Shown in pieces: positions 22,587-31,591 of a DNA stretch of 35,827 nt. A program made the translations under genes and the position numbers. The stretch comes from Tannerellaceae bacterium (GTDB taxonomy: Bacteria > Bacteroidota > Bacteroidia > Bacteroidales > Tannerellaceae). The stretch spans positions 1-35,827 of the forward strand of contig JAISDJ010000040.1 in the NCBI GenBank assembly GCA_031264865.1. Reading direction: 5' to 3'. Within the stretch, counting starts at the first letter, position 1. Every line of letters starts with the position of its first letter. Below the pieces are notes generated by a model. That model searched no databases. It saw nothing but the letters and a program-made list of their open reading frames with translations, and was not told where the DNA came from.

Positions 22587-24926
22587 ATGAAAAATATATA
22601 TCTTTTTGTTGCCATAACAGGAATTAGCTTCATTTGCTGTCAGCTGAAGTCGGAAAAGGAGGATACCTTGACTCCTTATGTAAAAGAAATCGGTAATAAA
22701 GGAAAGACGAAAGAGAAACCCTATCTTACGGCAGGAGATAAAGCCTATATTATAGGTACGCAAGACGGACTTTTTCCTGACATGGGAGGCCATGTACGCG
22801 GAGAAATGGGAGGTATATGGATGCATCCTGTGAAGTTGGCCGACGGATTCTGGATGAAAATAAGTGATGAATCAATGACCGATGGTATTTGGTTAATGGA
22901 GGCGGATGAATATATTACTTATCCTCATGGAAATGAATTTCTATATAATAATTTGAAAGATTTACAGATAAAGCGTTTCCAATTTGCTCCAAATCAAGAG
23001 AAAGGAATAATCATTAATTATACTATCCGGAATACCTCAACGGAAGCTCGGAATATCACTCTGGATTTTATGGTGAAAACCGACATAAGTCCTGTTTGGT
23101 TTTCTAAAGAAAATGGTATCCCGGATTATCCCGATCAAATAATTTGGGATAGCAGTAGCCAATTGTTTTCCGCACGTGATTCATTATATGATTGGTATAT
23201 GGTATGGGGAACGGATCATCCGGTTCTCTCTTATGAAAAAGATTGCAAAGGACCGGTAGAGACATTGGGCCAGGGTAAAAGCGGGCTTATTCGTACGTCG
23301 GTGGAAATACCTTCCGGAAAAGAGAAAACGGTTTCTTTTGTCTTAAGCGGATCACAGACTAGTAATGAGGATGCTGTTTCTATAAATCGCAGACTGTTAA
23401 AAGAACAAGAAAAGATGATATCGGAAAAGCAAACTTCTATTAGTGATTTATTGAAGTTGTCCAGGATAACTCTTCCTGATAAACATCTTGAAACTACATA
23501 TAATTGGGTGAAAATAAATACCCGTTGGCTCGAAATGGATCTGGATGGTTTTGGCCGTTTCTTGGGTGCAGGAGCTATTGAATATCCTTGGTTGTTTGGT
23601 TGTGATAATTCCTATGCTCTGCAAGGAGTTTTAGCTACAGGTGATTTTGAACTGGTCAAATCAACCCTTACGATATTGAAAAATGTATCGGAAAAAGAGA
23701 ATGGAAATGGACGAATTATTCATGAAATGTCAACGAACGGATATGTTTATAATAAAGGGAATACACAAGAAACGGCTCACTTTATTATAGCTGTATGGAA
23801 AGCTTTCCTATGGACAGGAGATATTGAATTCTTACAAGACTTATATCCTTATATAAAAAAGGGTATTCAATGGTTGACGGTCGACATGGATACTAACAAG
23901 AATCTTTTTCCGGAAGGATATGGTATTATGGAAGTCAGGGGATTGAATGCCGAACTCATAGATGTTTCCGTGTATACGCAACAAGCTTTGGAAGCAGCCT
24001 CATGTATGGCGGATTTGTTCAGGGAAGCAGATTTATCGAATGAGTATGCCGCTAAAGCGGCAATACTGAAAGATAAAATCAATACTGAATTTTGGAATGA
24101 AGAAGAAGGGATTTATTGCGATTTCTTTGGAACAAAAGAACAAGCTATATCTGTAGCGGAAGGAGCAATAGAACAACTTCGACTGGGAAGGTCGAGTGCA
24201 AATGATGATAATATTCGTTTTTATGAAGCGTTGATCTCAAAATTTACTCTATTCCCCGCAGGTGCGCAACGTGGATGGTTTACTAATAAGAATTGGGTAA
24301 TCAATACACCGATAGAAACAGCTATTGCACCGGTTGATAAAGCAATCCGTAGTTTGGATAAAATACGTAATGAACATTGTGGAGAATACGGACCTTATCT
24401 TTCTGCTGTCGAAAAAAAACAGATGATGACTATTTCAACAGGTGTACAAGCTGTAAGCGAAGCGCAATATGGGCGTATCAATGAATGTTTGTGGTATATG
24501 AATAAAATTACGTCTACGCTAAGTAGAACATTGCCCGGTTCAATAAACGAAATGATGCCCGATTATGGCTGCCCGGTTCAGGCATGGACAATTTATGGGC
24601 TTGCTGTACCTATAATTACACACATTTTTGGAATTACTCCGGATGCGTACAATAAAAAAGTAGTCATATCTCCCTCCTTACCTGCTTCTTGGGAAGAAAT
24701 GAAATTGGAAAATCAACGAATAGGTTCTAATAGCTATGATATACATATAAGTAAAAGAAATGGTAAGACCATATATGTTGTGAAATCTCAGGAAAAAGAT
24801 TGGAATAACATCATAAGAATAAAAGGACTTTCCGGGAAAACCTATGAACTTAACGGAAAAACGATAAAAGCAACAACAGACGATATCGTATTAACAGAAT
24901 TGGAAAATAGGATCCAGTTTAACTAA
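22587..24926 (+). CDS. six-hairpin glycosidase-like lipoprotein (amylo-alpha-1,6-glucosidase/GDE-like)
   Basis: A 779-residue exported protein. The N-terminus is a hydrophobic signal with a Cys pair at about 17-18 followed by QLKSEKED, a relaxed Bacteroidetes lipoprotein signal with an acidic surface-export-like stretch. Residues about 40-290 form an N-terminal beta-sandwich. Residues about 300-690 look like an (alpha/alpha)6 barrel of the glycogen-debranching/GH15-GH63-like clan: EYPWLFGCDNSYALQGVLA, GRIIHEMSTNG, NTQETAHFIIAVWKAFLWTGD and INEMMPDYGCPVQAWTIYG. A C-terminal beta domain closes it. Likely activity is cleavage of an alpha-linked glucan or related glycan at the cell surface; the CAZy family and substrate are uncertain. 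It is flanked by SusD and sigma-factor ruins, so it appears to be the survivor of a polysaccharide locus. Confidence 0.72.
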   Translation: MKNIYLFVAITGISFICCQLKSEKEDTLTPYVKEIGNKGKTKEKPYLTAGDKAYIIGTQDGLFPDMGGHVRGEMGGIWMHPVKLADGFWMKISDESMTDGIWLMEADEYITYPHGNEFLYNNLKDLQIKRFQFAPNQEKGIIINYTIRNTSTEARNITLDFMVKTDISPVWFSKENGIPDYPDQIIWDSSSQLFSARDSLYDWYMVWGTDHPVLSYEKDCKGPVETLGQGKSGLIRTSVEIPSGKEKTVSFVLSGSQTSNEDAVSINRRLLKEQEKMISEKQTSISDLLKLSRITLPDKHLETTYNWVKINTRWLEMDLDGFGRFLGAGAIEYPWLFGCDNSYALQGVLATGDFELVKSTLTILKNVSEKENGNGRIIHEMSTNGYVYNKGNTQETAHFIIAVWKAFLWTGDIEFLQDLYPYIKKGIQWLTVDMDTNKNLFPEGYGIMEVRGLNAELIDVSVYTQQALEAASCMADLFREADLSNEYAAKAAILKDKINTEFWNEEEGIYCDFFGTKEQAISVAEGAIEQLRLGRSSANDDNIRFYEALISKFTLFPAGAQRGWFTNKNWVINTPIETAIAPVDKAIRSLDKIRNEHCGEYGPYLSAVEKKQMMTISTGVQAVSEAQYGRINECLWYMNKITSTLSRTLPGSINEMMPDYGCPVQAWTIYGLAVPIITHIFGITPDAYNKKVVISPSLPASWEEMKLENQRIGSNSYDIHISKRNGKTIYVVKSQEKDWNNIIRIKGLSGKTYELNGKTIKATTDDIVLTELENRIQFN

Positions 24927-24966
24927 TGAATTCAGCTATTTTTATAGCGTAACATATAGATAAAGA

Positions 24967-25198
24967 TTAAATTATAAAAATAAATAAGGGTAGAAAATCT
25001 TTCAATTCGACCTTTAGTTTTCGAAGAGCTGTAGATATATAGTTTTGTACAGTATTTACAGAGATATCCAGTTGTTGTGCAATTTCTTCATGTTTAAACC
25101 CTTCAATTTGGCTTAGAATAAAAAATCTACCGACATTTTTCCGGTAAGTTTTTTATGGCTTTATCAAGGATTTCTTCGATTCCGTTAACCGTAAACAT
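24967..25198 (-). pseudogene. remnant of an ECF sigma factor (region 4)
   Basis: Read leftward from 25198, the frame gives GIEEILDKAIKNLPEKCR and then a stop (25129-25127). One frame over, the sequence continues FILSQIEGFKHEEIAQQLDI, then SVNTVQNYISTALRKLKVEL, to a TAA at 24969-24967. That is the sigma-70 region 4 helix-turn-helix of FecI-like ECF factors, which often control Sus loci through an anti-sigma protein. Region 2 and the true start are absent and there is a frameshift, so it is non-functional. Confidence 0.8.
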
Positions 25199-25264
25199 GT
25201 TCACGTCGACCAAAGATATAGGAACAAATCGAATAGGAAAAATACTAAATGTTTAGAAAACAAA

Positions 25265-25293
25265 ATACCACTTTTTTATTAAAAAAGTGGTAT
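25265..25293. terminator. bidirectional hairpin terminator after topA
   Basis: ATACCACTTTTTTA (25265-25278) and TAAAAAAGTGGTAT (25280-25293) are perfect complements. On the minus strand a T-rich run (ATTTTGTTTTCT) follows, which fits termination of topA, whose stop is at 25328. The A/T tracts inside the stem allow it to work in both directions. Confidence 0.8.
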
Positions 25294-25327
25294 GTATGAA
25301 TTAGTACAAAAGCAATCAACCGTTGGA

Positions 25328-27676
25328 TTAGCTTTTTTTCTTTGTCGTCCGTTTCTTTGCTGCTGGTTTCTCGCCGGTTTCGTTTATGATTTTCATCGCG
25401 TCTTCCAATGTAAGTTCTTTCGGGTCTTTTACTGTTTTGGGGATTTTGTAGTTGCTTCCTTTGTAGGCGATATAAGGTCCGAAACGTCCGTTGAGGATTT
25501 CCATATCAGGTTCTTCGTCAAACTTCTTGAGGCTGCGTTGCGCTTCTTTGGTTCGTTTTTCGTTGATTAGCTCCTCTGCTTCTTCTAAGGTTATTGTAAG
25601 AGGGCTTTTATCTTTAGGTATCGAGATGAATTTATTATCATGACGGATAAACGGGCCGAAACGGCCAATACCGGCAACAATCGTCTTTTCTTCATATTCG
25701 CCTACCGTACGAGGCAAGTCAAATAGTTTGAGGGCTTCCTTCAGTGTTAACTTTTCAATGGATTGGCCTTTCATCAAAGAGGCAAATTGAGGTTTGGGAG
25801 CACTCTTATCATCGGGATTCGCTGCCCCTAACTGAACAACCGGGCCGAAGCGGCCGATCTTTACGAAAACCGGTTTACCCGATACAGGGTCGATACCTAA
25901 TTCGCGTTCTCCTACTTTATGTTCTGTTTTAACGGCGGATGTTTTCTCAACAATCGGATGGAATACTTTGTAGAATTTGTCTATGGCTTTTGTCCACTCC
26001 ATCCGGCCTTCTGCAATAGAGTCAAATTCTTTTTCCACATTCGCTGTAAAGTTATAGTCCAATACATCGGGGAAATATTCCATCAGGAAATCGTTTACTA
26101 CCATGCCGATATCCGTTGGCAACAGTTTGTTGCGGTCAGCGCCGGTGATTTCCTGTTTCTCTGTTTCCGAGATTTTATCGCCAATCAGGGAGATGATCGT
26201 ATATTGGCGTTCCGTACCTTCTCTATCACCTCTTTCCACATATTCGCGATTTTGTATGGTATGGATGGTGGGAGCATAGGTGGAAGGACGTCCGATACCC
26301 AACTCTTCCAGACGGCGTACCAGACTGGCCTCTGTATATCTTGGGGGGCGTTGTGTGAAACGTTCGGTAGCTACAACCGTTTTCAGTTTCAATGGATCGT
26401 TAAGATTTACCGGAGGTAAAAGCCCGTTTTCCTGCTCTTTTTCATTCTCATCATCCGTGTCTTCGCGATAAACTTGCAGAAAGCCATCAAATACTAATAC
26501 TTCGCCTACTGCTACAAATTTTTCTTTTGAGCCGGAAATAGCTATCGAGTTAGTAGTACGTTCGAGTTCTGCATCGGCCATTTGCGAAGCGATCGTACGT
26601 TTACGTATCAACTCATATAATTTTTTTTCTTGTGCTGTCCCGTTTATTTCTTCGTTACTAATGTAAGTGGGGCGAATAGCTTCGTGCGCTTCCTGCGCAC
26701 CTTTTGTTTTTGTATTGTATTGACGGAATTTATAATACTTCTCGCCATAATTTTTTATGATGGTTTCTTTGGCTGTACCTAAGGCTAAATCACTCAAGTT
26801 TACGGAGTCAGTACGCATATAGGTGATTAATCCCGACTCGTATAACCGTTGGGCAAGCATCATGGTTTGCGAAACCGAATATCCCAGTTTACGAGCTGCT
26901 TCCTGTTGTAATGTAGATGTTGTAAACGGGGGAGCCGGCGACTTCTTGAGTGGTTTGGTAGAAATATCATCAATAGAAAAAGTGGCATTTTTGCAAATGG
27001 TAAGGAATGCATTTACCTCTTCTTTTGTCTTGAGGCGTTTATGAAGTTCGGCTTTCAATAGAGTAGCGCCATCCGGTAGTATAAATTCTGCGATAACCCG
27101 AAAGGAAGCTTCCGATACAAAAGCGCCGATTTCACGTTCACGTTCTACAATTAGCCTTACGGCAACCGATTGTACGCGTCCGGCAGATAAGGCCGGTTTC
27201 ACTTTCCTCCATAAGATCGGAGAAAGCTGAAATCCTACGATACGGTCCAACACCCTACGGGCTTGTTGTGCATTCACTAAGTTTATATCTATATTACGTG
27301 GAGTTTCAACGGCATGTAATATGGCATTTTTAGTAATTTCATGAAAAACGATGCGTTTGGTTTTTTCAGGATCAAGTTTCAGTACTTCTGATAAATGCCA
27401 TGAAATAGCCTCTCCTTCACGGTCTTCATCGGAAGCCAGCCAAACTATTTCGGCTTTCTTCGCTTCTGATTTCAGTTCGGCAACTAACTTCTTTTTTTTA
27501 TCATCCGGAATAACATATTCAGGCTTATAGTTGTTTTCAATGTCTATACTGAATTCTTTTGTTTTTAAATCGCGGATATGGCCATAGCTCGATACCACTT
27601 TGAAATCTTTACCTAAGAACTTTTCAAGTGTTTTTGCCTTTGCCGGCGACTCCACAATCACGAGATTTTTTTGCAT
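25328..27676 (-). CDS. topA: DNA topoisomerase I (type IA)
   Basis: A 782-residue enzyme relaxing negative supercoils. The ATG at 27676 (MQKNLVIVESPAKAKT) is preferred to one ten codons upstream because the TOPRIM strand starts immediately. TOPRIM acids are seen at E9 and in DEDREGEA (83-90); the nucleophile is Y286 in GLITYMRTDSV. The C-terminus has Toprim-C repeats (GRFGPVVQLG, GRFGPFIRHDNKFISIPK, GRFGPYIAYKGSNYKIPK) and a basic tail (KKRTTKKKS) instead of the four-Cys zinc fingers of E. coli TopA. This is normal for Bacteroidetes. It is divergent from the oxidoreductase gene. Confidence 0.97.
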   Translation of the reverse strand: MQKNLVIVESPAKAKTLEKFLGKDFKVVSSYGHIRDLKTKEFSIDIENNYKPEYVIPDDKKKKLVAELKSEAKKAEIVWLASDEDREGEAISWHLSEVLKLDPEKTKRIVFHEITKNAILHAVETPRNIDINLVNAQQARRVLDRIVGFQLSPILWRKVKPALSAGRVQSVAVRLIVEREREIGAFVSEASFRVIAEFILPDGATLLKAELHKRLKTKEEVNAFLTICKNATFSIDDISTKPLKKSPAPPFTTSTLQQEAARKLGYSVSQTMMLAQRLYESGLITYMRTDSVNLSDLALGTAKETIIKNYGEKYYKFRQYNTKTKGAQEAHEAIRPTYISNEEINGTAQEKKLYELIRKRTIASQMADAELERTTNSIAISGSKEKFVAVGEVLVFDGFLQVYREDTDDENEKEQENGLLPPVNLNDPLKLKTVVATERFTQRPPRYTEASLVRRLEELGIGRPSTYAPTIHTIQNREYVERGDREGTERQYTIISLIGDKISETEKQEITGADRNKLLPTDIGMVVNDFLMEYFPDVLDYNFTANVEKEFDSIAEGRMEWTKAIDKFYKVFHPIVEKTSAVKTEHKVGERELGIDPVSGKPVFVKIGRFGPVVQLGAANPDDKSAPKPQFASLMKGQSIEKLTLKEALKLFDLPRTVGEYEEKTIVAGIGRFGPFIRHDNKFISIPKDKSPLTITLEEAEELINEKRTKEAQRSLKKFDEEPDMEILNGRFGPYIAYKGSNYKIPKTVKDPKELTLEDAMKIINETGEKPAAKKRTTKKKS

Positions 27677-27703
27677 ATTGTTGATGTTTCTGAAAAACGA
27701 GTG

Positions 27704-27735
27704 CAAACTTACATAAATATTTAACTTGTCGACAA
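27704..27735 (-). promoter_or_regulatory. promoter of topA
   Basis: On the minus strand TTG (27735-27733, in TTTTTG), 21 bp and TAAGTTTG (27711-27704) lie about 28 nt upstream of the ATG at 27676. Confidence 0.55.
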
Positions 27736-27765
27736 AAAGTTGTGAGAAAAAACTTTTTTTAAACT

Positions 27766-27797
27766 CTTGTAATACAAGTCGGAAATGTATATCTTCG
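27766..27797 (+). promoter_or_regulatory. promoter of the oxidoreductase gene with an overlapping palindrome
   Basis: TTG (27767-27769), 20 bp and TATCTTCG (27790-27797, one mismatch to TAnnTTTG) lie about 45 nt before the ATG at 27844. The TTG sits inside the perfect palindrome CTTGTA-A-TACAAG (27766-27778), a plausible operator that would occlude the -33 region. Confidence 0.45.
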
Positions 27798-27843
27798 CGA
27801 AATACATAGTATAATAGTGTTATAATATAAATAGACTCTAATC

Positions 27844-29223
27844 ATGAAAAATCAAATGTCGCGGCGAAGCTTCCTGACGGCCTCAGGGGCAATTGCAGGA
27901 ACAGCATTGTTCAGTCCTTTAAACGAGGTAAAAGCTGAAACGGTATCTTCTCAATCTGATAAAATGTTGAAGAAGAAAAGAGTAGCGTTAATCGGTACAG
28001 GTTCGAGAGGTTGTGGTATGTGGGGAAGCGATCTTGTAAAAGAGTATCCCGATTATATTGAATTTGTAGGACTTTGCGACAAAAATCCGGGACGCTTGGA
28101 GACAGGAAAGCATTTGATAGGCGTTTCTTGCCCAACGTATACGGATTTTGAAAAAATGATGAGCGAAACAAAGCCCGATCTTCTTATCGTTACTACAATG
28201 GATGCTACCCACCATGAATTTATTATCCGTGGATTGGAATTAGGTGCAGATGTCATTACGGAGAAACCCCTGACGACAGACGAAAAGAAAGTGCAAGCTA
28301 TTTTAGATGCTGAAAAGAAAACAGGGAAAAAATGCCGGATAACATTTAATTACCGGTATTCGCCTCACCGGGCAAAAATATGGGAATTATTAAAAGCCGG
28401 TGAAATCGGAGAACTGACTTCCGTTGACTTTCATTGGTACTTGGATACGTCTCATGGCGCAGATTACTTCAGGCGTTGGCATCGCTTAGTGGAATGTAGC
28501 GGTTCTTTATGGGTACATAAAGCAAGCCATCATTTTGATTTGTTGAATTGGTGGATAGACAGTGACCCGGAATCTGTGTATGCCTTGGGAGAATTGAACT
28601 TCTATGGTAAAAACGGAAAATACAGGGCGGAAAATTGTCGTTCGTGCCCGCATACGAAAACGTGTAATTTTTATTTTGATATTGCGAAAGACAATTACTA
28701 TAAACAGTTATATGTAGATAATGAAAAATACGACGGTTATTTAAGAGATGGCTGCGTTTTCAAAAATGATGTGAATATCTTTGATAAAATGGCGGCTACC
28801 ATCCGTTATAAAAATGGTGTACAGGTATCTTATTCATTAACCGCTTATTCTCCGTATGAAGGATACCGTATCGCTTTCAACGGAACAAAGGGCAGACTCG
28901 ACGCATGGGTACAGGAATCACATCCGGTAAGTGATGCGAACTACGACGAAATCGTGTTGTTCAAAAACTTTTCCAAACGAGAATATATTCAGGTGCCTTT
29001 CGGAACATCCGGTCATGGGGGAGGAGACAAATTGTTGAAAGATCAAATATTCCTTCCTGATACACCCGATCCGTTTAAACAATGTGCCGGGACAAGAGAC
29101 GGAGCCCTTGCCTGTCTGGTAGGAATTGCAGCCCGTAATAGTATTGCATCCGGAAAACCGGTCGATATTGCAGAACTGACAACCTTACAGCCACAAACAG
29201 TAAAAGAATACAAGCGTGTTTAG
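27844..29223 (+). CDS. Tat-exported Gfo/Idh/MocA family oxidoreductase
   Basis: A 459-residue NAD(P)-dependent oxidoreductase. A twin-arginine signal (SRRSFLTASGAIAGTALF, residues about 6-23) implies folded export to the periplasm. The Rossmann domain follows (RVALIGTGSRGCGMW at about 45-59), with the EKPLTTD motif of the family, then the C-terminal alpha/beta domain with RYSPHRAKIWELLKAGEIGE and a SHHFDLLNWW stretch. A Cys cluster (CRSCPHTKTC near residue 265, another Cys about 30 residues later) is present in one subfamily and might bind metal. Exported members include GH109-type glycosidases using NAD redox chemistry, so a sugar-modifying or glycosidase role is possible. Nothing here fixes the substrate. 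It lies beside the decayed glycan region but has its own promoter. Confidence 0.88.
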   Translation: MKNQMSRRSFLTASGAIAGTALFSPLNEVKAETVSSQSDKMLKKKRVALIGTGSRGCGMWGSDLVKEYPDYIEFVGLCDKNPGRLETGKHLIGVSCPTYTDFEKMMSETKPDLLIVTTMDATHHEFIIRGLELGADVITEKPLTTDEKKVQAILDAEKKTGKKCRITFNYRYSPHRAKIWELLKAGEIGELTSVDFHWYLDTSHGADYFRRWHRLVECSGSLWVHKASHHFDLLNWWIDSDPESVYALGELNFYGKNGKYRAENCRSCPHTKTCNFYFDIAKDNYYKQLYVDNEKYDGYLRDGCVFKNDVNIFDKMAATIRYKNGVQVSYSLTAYSPYEGYRIAFNGTKGRLDAWVQESHPVSDANYDEIVLFKNFSKREYIQVPFGTSGHGGGDKLLKDQIFLPDTPDPFKQCAGTRDGALACLVGIAARNSIASGKPVDIAELTTLQPQTVKEYKRV

Positions 29224-29309
29224 ATTCGGGACTAAATAGACATGTAACTACTTCAAAATAAATTCTCAAAGTTTCCGTTATTTAGGCGATGACTTCCGGG
29301 GAATCTAAA

Positions 29310-30008
29310 ATGAAGAATGTATCTATGACTATAATTGAAACACAGAATTTAAGCAAAAGAATTGAGAAAAAATATATCGTAAAAGATGTTTCCTTACTAA
29401 TTCCGGAAGGTTCTATCACCGGACTATTAGGCCCCAATGGTGCAGGAAAATCCACCATCTTAAAATTGTTGATAGGTATGTTACATCCTACCGAAGGAAA
29501 GGTATTGTATAAAGGCAATCCTTTGACAACAAGAGATCTGTTTTTTATCGGCTCTTTGATTGATGAACCAGCCTTATATGCCAATCTTACCGCGCAGGAA
29601 AATTTAAAAGTTCGTACAATTCCTTTAGGGATTGAGAATAAGAAGATTGATGAAACGCTGGAAGTCGTCAATTTATCGGATACAAAAGATAAGAAAGTAA
29701 AGCATTTTTCTTTAGGGATGAAGCAAAGACTGGGGATAGCAATTGCCCTCATCAATGATCCTGTCTTTTTAATCCTGGATGAACCTACCAATGGATTGGA
29801 TCCCATAGGCATGCAAGAGTTTCGGAATCTTGTGTTTTCCCTTTCAGATAAAGGGGTGACTGTCTTGATATCAAGTCATTTGTTGAAAGAAATGGAAGGA
29901 TTAGCTAATCATATTGCTATTATGACAGATGGTTGTTTAAGATACCAGGGCGCTTTTAAGCAAGGGGATGATTTAGAAGCATTATTCATGAATGTAATGA
30001 ACGGATGA
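29310..30008 (+). CDS. ABC transporter ATPase, lantibiotic-immunity LanF-like
   Basis: About 232 residues. Three in-frame ATGs compete (29289, 29310, 29325); 29310 is chosen because GGGGA lies eight bases upstream, but this is not firm. Walker A is LGPNGAGKST, the signature is FSLGMKQRLGIAIAL, Walker B is PVFLILDEPTNGLDPIG and the switch His is in SSHLLKEME. The mid-region (GSLIDEPALYANLTAQENLKVR) closely recalls LanF/BcrA-type ATPases of bacteriocin self-protection exporters. Its stop overlaps the first permease gene (ATGA), giving a three-gene operon. It probably powers expulsion of a hydrophobic peptide or antibiotic from the inner membrane. No lantibiotic precursor or modification enzyme lies within the window. 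Confidence 0.85.
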   Translation: MKNVSMTIIETQNLSKRIEKKYIVKDVSLLIPEGSITGLLGPNGAGKSTILKLLIGMLHPTEGKVLYKGNPLTTRDLFFIGSLIDEPALYANLTAQENLKVRTIPLGIENKKIDETLEVVNLSDTKDKKVKHFSLGMKQRLGIAIALINDPVFLILDEPTNGLDPIGMQEFRNLVFSLSDKGVTVLISSHLLKEMEGLANHIAIMTDGCLRYQGAFKQGDDLEALFMNVMNG

Positions 30009-30775
30009 AAACCGGAAGAAATATGATGCGCTATTATTATTCCGAAAATCTAAAAACAAAGCATTTATTCGTGCGAAAATTAACTGTATATGGATCAATA
30101 ATTGCCATTCTTTTGATTTTTTTGTTGAGTTCGGATTTTTTGTACATTCATCTTTTTAATTGGTGGTATGTAATCATTCTTCCCGTTATTATTTCATTTT
30201 CCTGTGTGTTACTGAGCCATATAGATGGAAAGATGAATGACAGAGCCGTAAGAGGGTTGGCGGTAAGCTTTAAAAATATATGGATCGCGAAGTCATTAGT
30301 CGGTATAAAATATTTAGTTATAGCTTGCTTTCTTTTATTTGCAGGTTATATTCTCTTTACTGTTGTTATGAGTGACGCGCGTATTATTCCGATCGCTTTT
30401 CCAAATGCTTTATTGGCCCTATTCGTAATATTGGTAACATACCTCTGGCAGGTTCCTCTTTTTCTCTTTCTTGGATATAAAATAGGGATTTTTCTCTCAA
30501 TCGCAAGTAGCCTATTGTTTAATACAATCATAGGCCCCATAGTAGCGGCAAAAAGTTATTGGTTTATATGTCCGTTTTCATATCCGGGCAGAGTATTATG
30601 CCCGATTCTAAAGATTATGCCCAATGGTTTATTGCTTGAGTCCGGGAATCCGTCTTTTACCCCTGCTTTAGGCTCATATACTGTTGTACCAATAGGTATA
30701 ATATTGTCTGTTATATTATTGATAATCTCAATGTGGGTAACAGCTTATTGGTATCAAAACGAAGAAGTGAAATGA
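30005..30775 (+). CDS. ABC transporter permease, LanE/MutE-like
   Basis: A 256-residue integral membrane protein with about six hydrophobic helices (around 28-44, 52-70, 100-125, 135-158, 160-185 and 225-250) and no catalytic motif. It starts in an ATGA overlap with the ATPase gene and ends in an ATGA overlap with the second permease gene. Size, topology and gene order match the EpiE/MutE permease of lantibiotic self-protection transporters (ABC2-type). Sequence divergence is high, so the family name rests largely on the ATPase partner and layout. Confidence 0.72.
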   Translation: MKTGRNMMRYYYSENLKTKHLFVRKLTVYGSIIAILLIFLLSSDFLYIHLFNWWYVIILPVIISFSCVLLSHIDGKMNDRAVRGLAVSFKNIWIAKSLVGIKYLVIACFLLFAGYILFTVVMSDARIIPIAFPNALLALFVILVTYLWQVPLFLFLGYKIGIFLSIASSLLFNTIIGPIVAAKSYWFICPFSYPGRVLCPILKIMPNGLLLESGNPSFTPALGSYTVVPIGIILSVILLIISMWVTAYWYQNEEVK

Positions 30776-31530
30776 AATTTGCACTGTTCCGGTTGTTTAT
30801 GGCCGATTGTTTAAAGGTAAAGCGCTCGGGCTATTATCCGATTGTATTGGGGGCGCCACTTATTATTACGTTATTTTTTATACTTTGGAGCGCTTTCATG
30901 CCACATAATCCACAGGATGTTTTGCGCTATTATATATTGGTATTGTCAATCTTGTCTTCAATCATAATAGGCATGAGTGTATATATTCCATTTGAGACAG
31001 AACGGAGATGCTGCAATTATAAAGAAATGCTATCCACCGGATATGGAAGAAAAAAGCAATTAACAAGTAAGATAGGTTTACTTTTTCTATTCGATTTGTG
31101 TTCGTTAGTAGTTTCTGTATTTATCTTTTATAGTATATTTCAATATGGATTTGGCTATCATTTGTTAACTGTCGGAGCTTATTTGTATTTGATTTTTATA
31201 ATCTATACCGGTCGGCTGATCCTTATTTTGTTTCATGTATGGATTAGTTTGATAATAGGTAAAGGTGGCTCGATCGGAATAGGTATAGGTTGTACTTTTC
31301 TCAATGGTATGCTGATGACTGAATTCGGTAATGGCATATGGTATTGGTTTCCGTGTAGTTGGGGTACAATATTATCACATATTTATATCGCTTGTTCACA
31401 AGGCGCTTATTTAACATTAAAGGAGGGTATTACATTAATAAATAATACCTTGTTTTATTTTACTCTTATTACTTTGATTGCCCTTTTCCTCCTGCTCTTT
31501 TGGTTTTCTACCTATGAGAGAAAGTCATAG
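30772..31530 (+). CDS. ABC transporter permease, LanG/MutG-like
   Basis: A 252-residue membrane protein; the ATG at 30772 (MKFALFRLFMADCLKVKRSG) overlaps the preceding stop and is preferred to an upstream in-frame ATG at 30733. About six helices are visible, beginning near residue 23 (YPIVLGAPLIITLFFILW). A cytoplasmic segment FETERRCCNYKEMLSTGYGRKKQLTSK resembles the conserved E-x-x-x-x-x-x-N/K loop of MutG-type permeases. With the two genes before it, it completes an ATPase plus two-permease (FEG) exporter. A hairpin 60 nt beyond its stop probably ends the operon. Confidence 0.72.
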   Translation: MKFALFRLFMADCLKVKRSGYYPIVLGAPLIITLFFILWSAFMPHNPQDVLRYYILVLSILSSIIIGMSVYIPFETERRCCNYKEMLSTGYGRKKQLTSKIGLLFLFDLCSLVVSVFIFYSIFQYGFGYHLLTVGAYLYLIFIIYTGRLILILFHVWISLIIGKGGSIGIGIGCTFLNGMLMTEFGNGIWYWFPCSWGTILSHIYIACSQGAYLTLKEGITLINNTLFYFTLITLIALFLLLFWFSTYERKS

Positions 31531-31591
31531 TAAGGATGAAGCAATGCATAAAACCATATCTCGCACTTATCCTGGGCTTTTTCTCAAGAGG

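Noticed and set aside
22179-22826. 215-codon open frame on the minus strand
   Set aside because: It runs antisense to the SusD fragment and to the start of the glycosidase. Its translation is Phe/Ile/Tyr-rich, low-complexity and unlike any family.
27677-27706. Upstream ATG giving topA ten extra residues
   Set aside because: The TOPRIM strand begins right after the ATG at 27676, and the extension would bring the start next to the TAAGTTTG promoter box.
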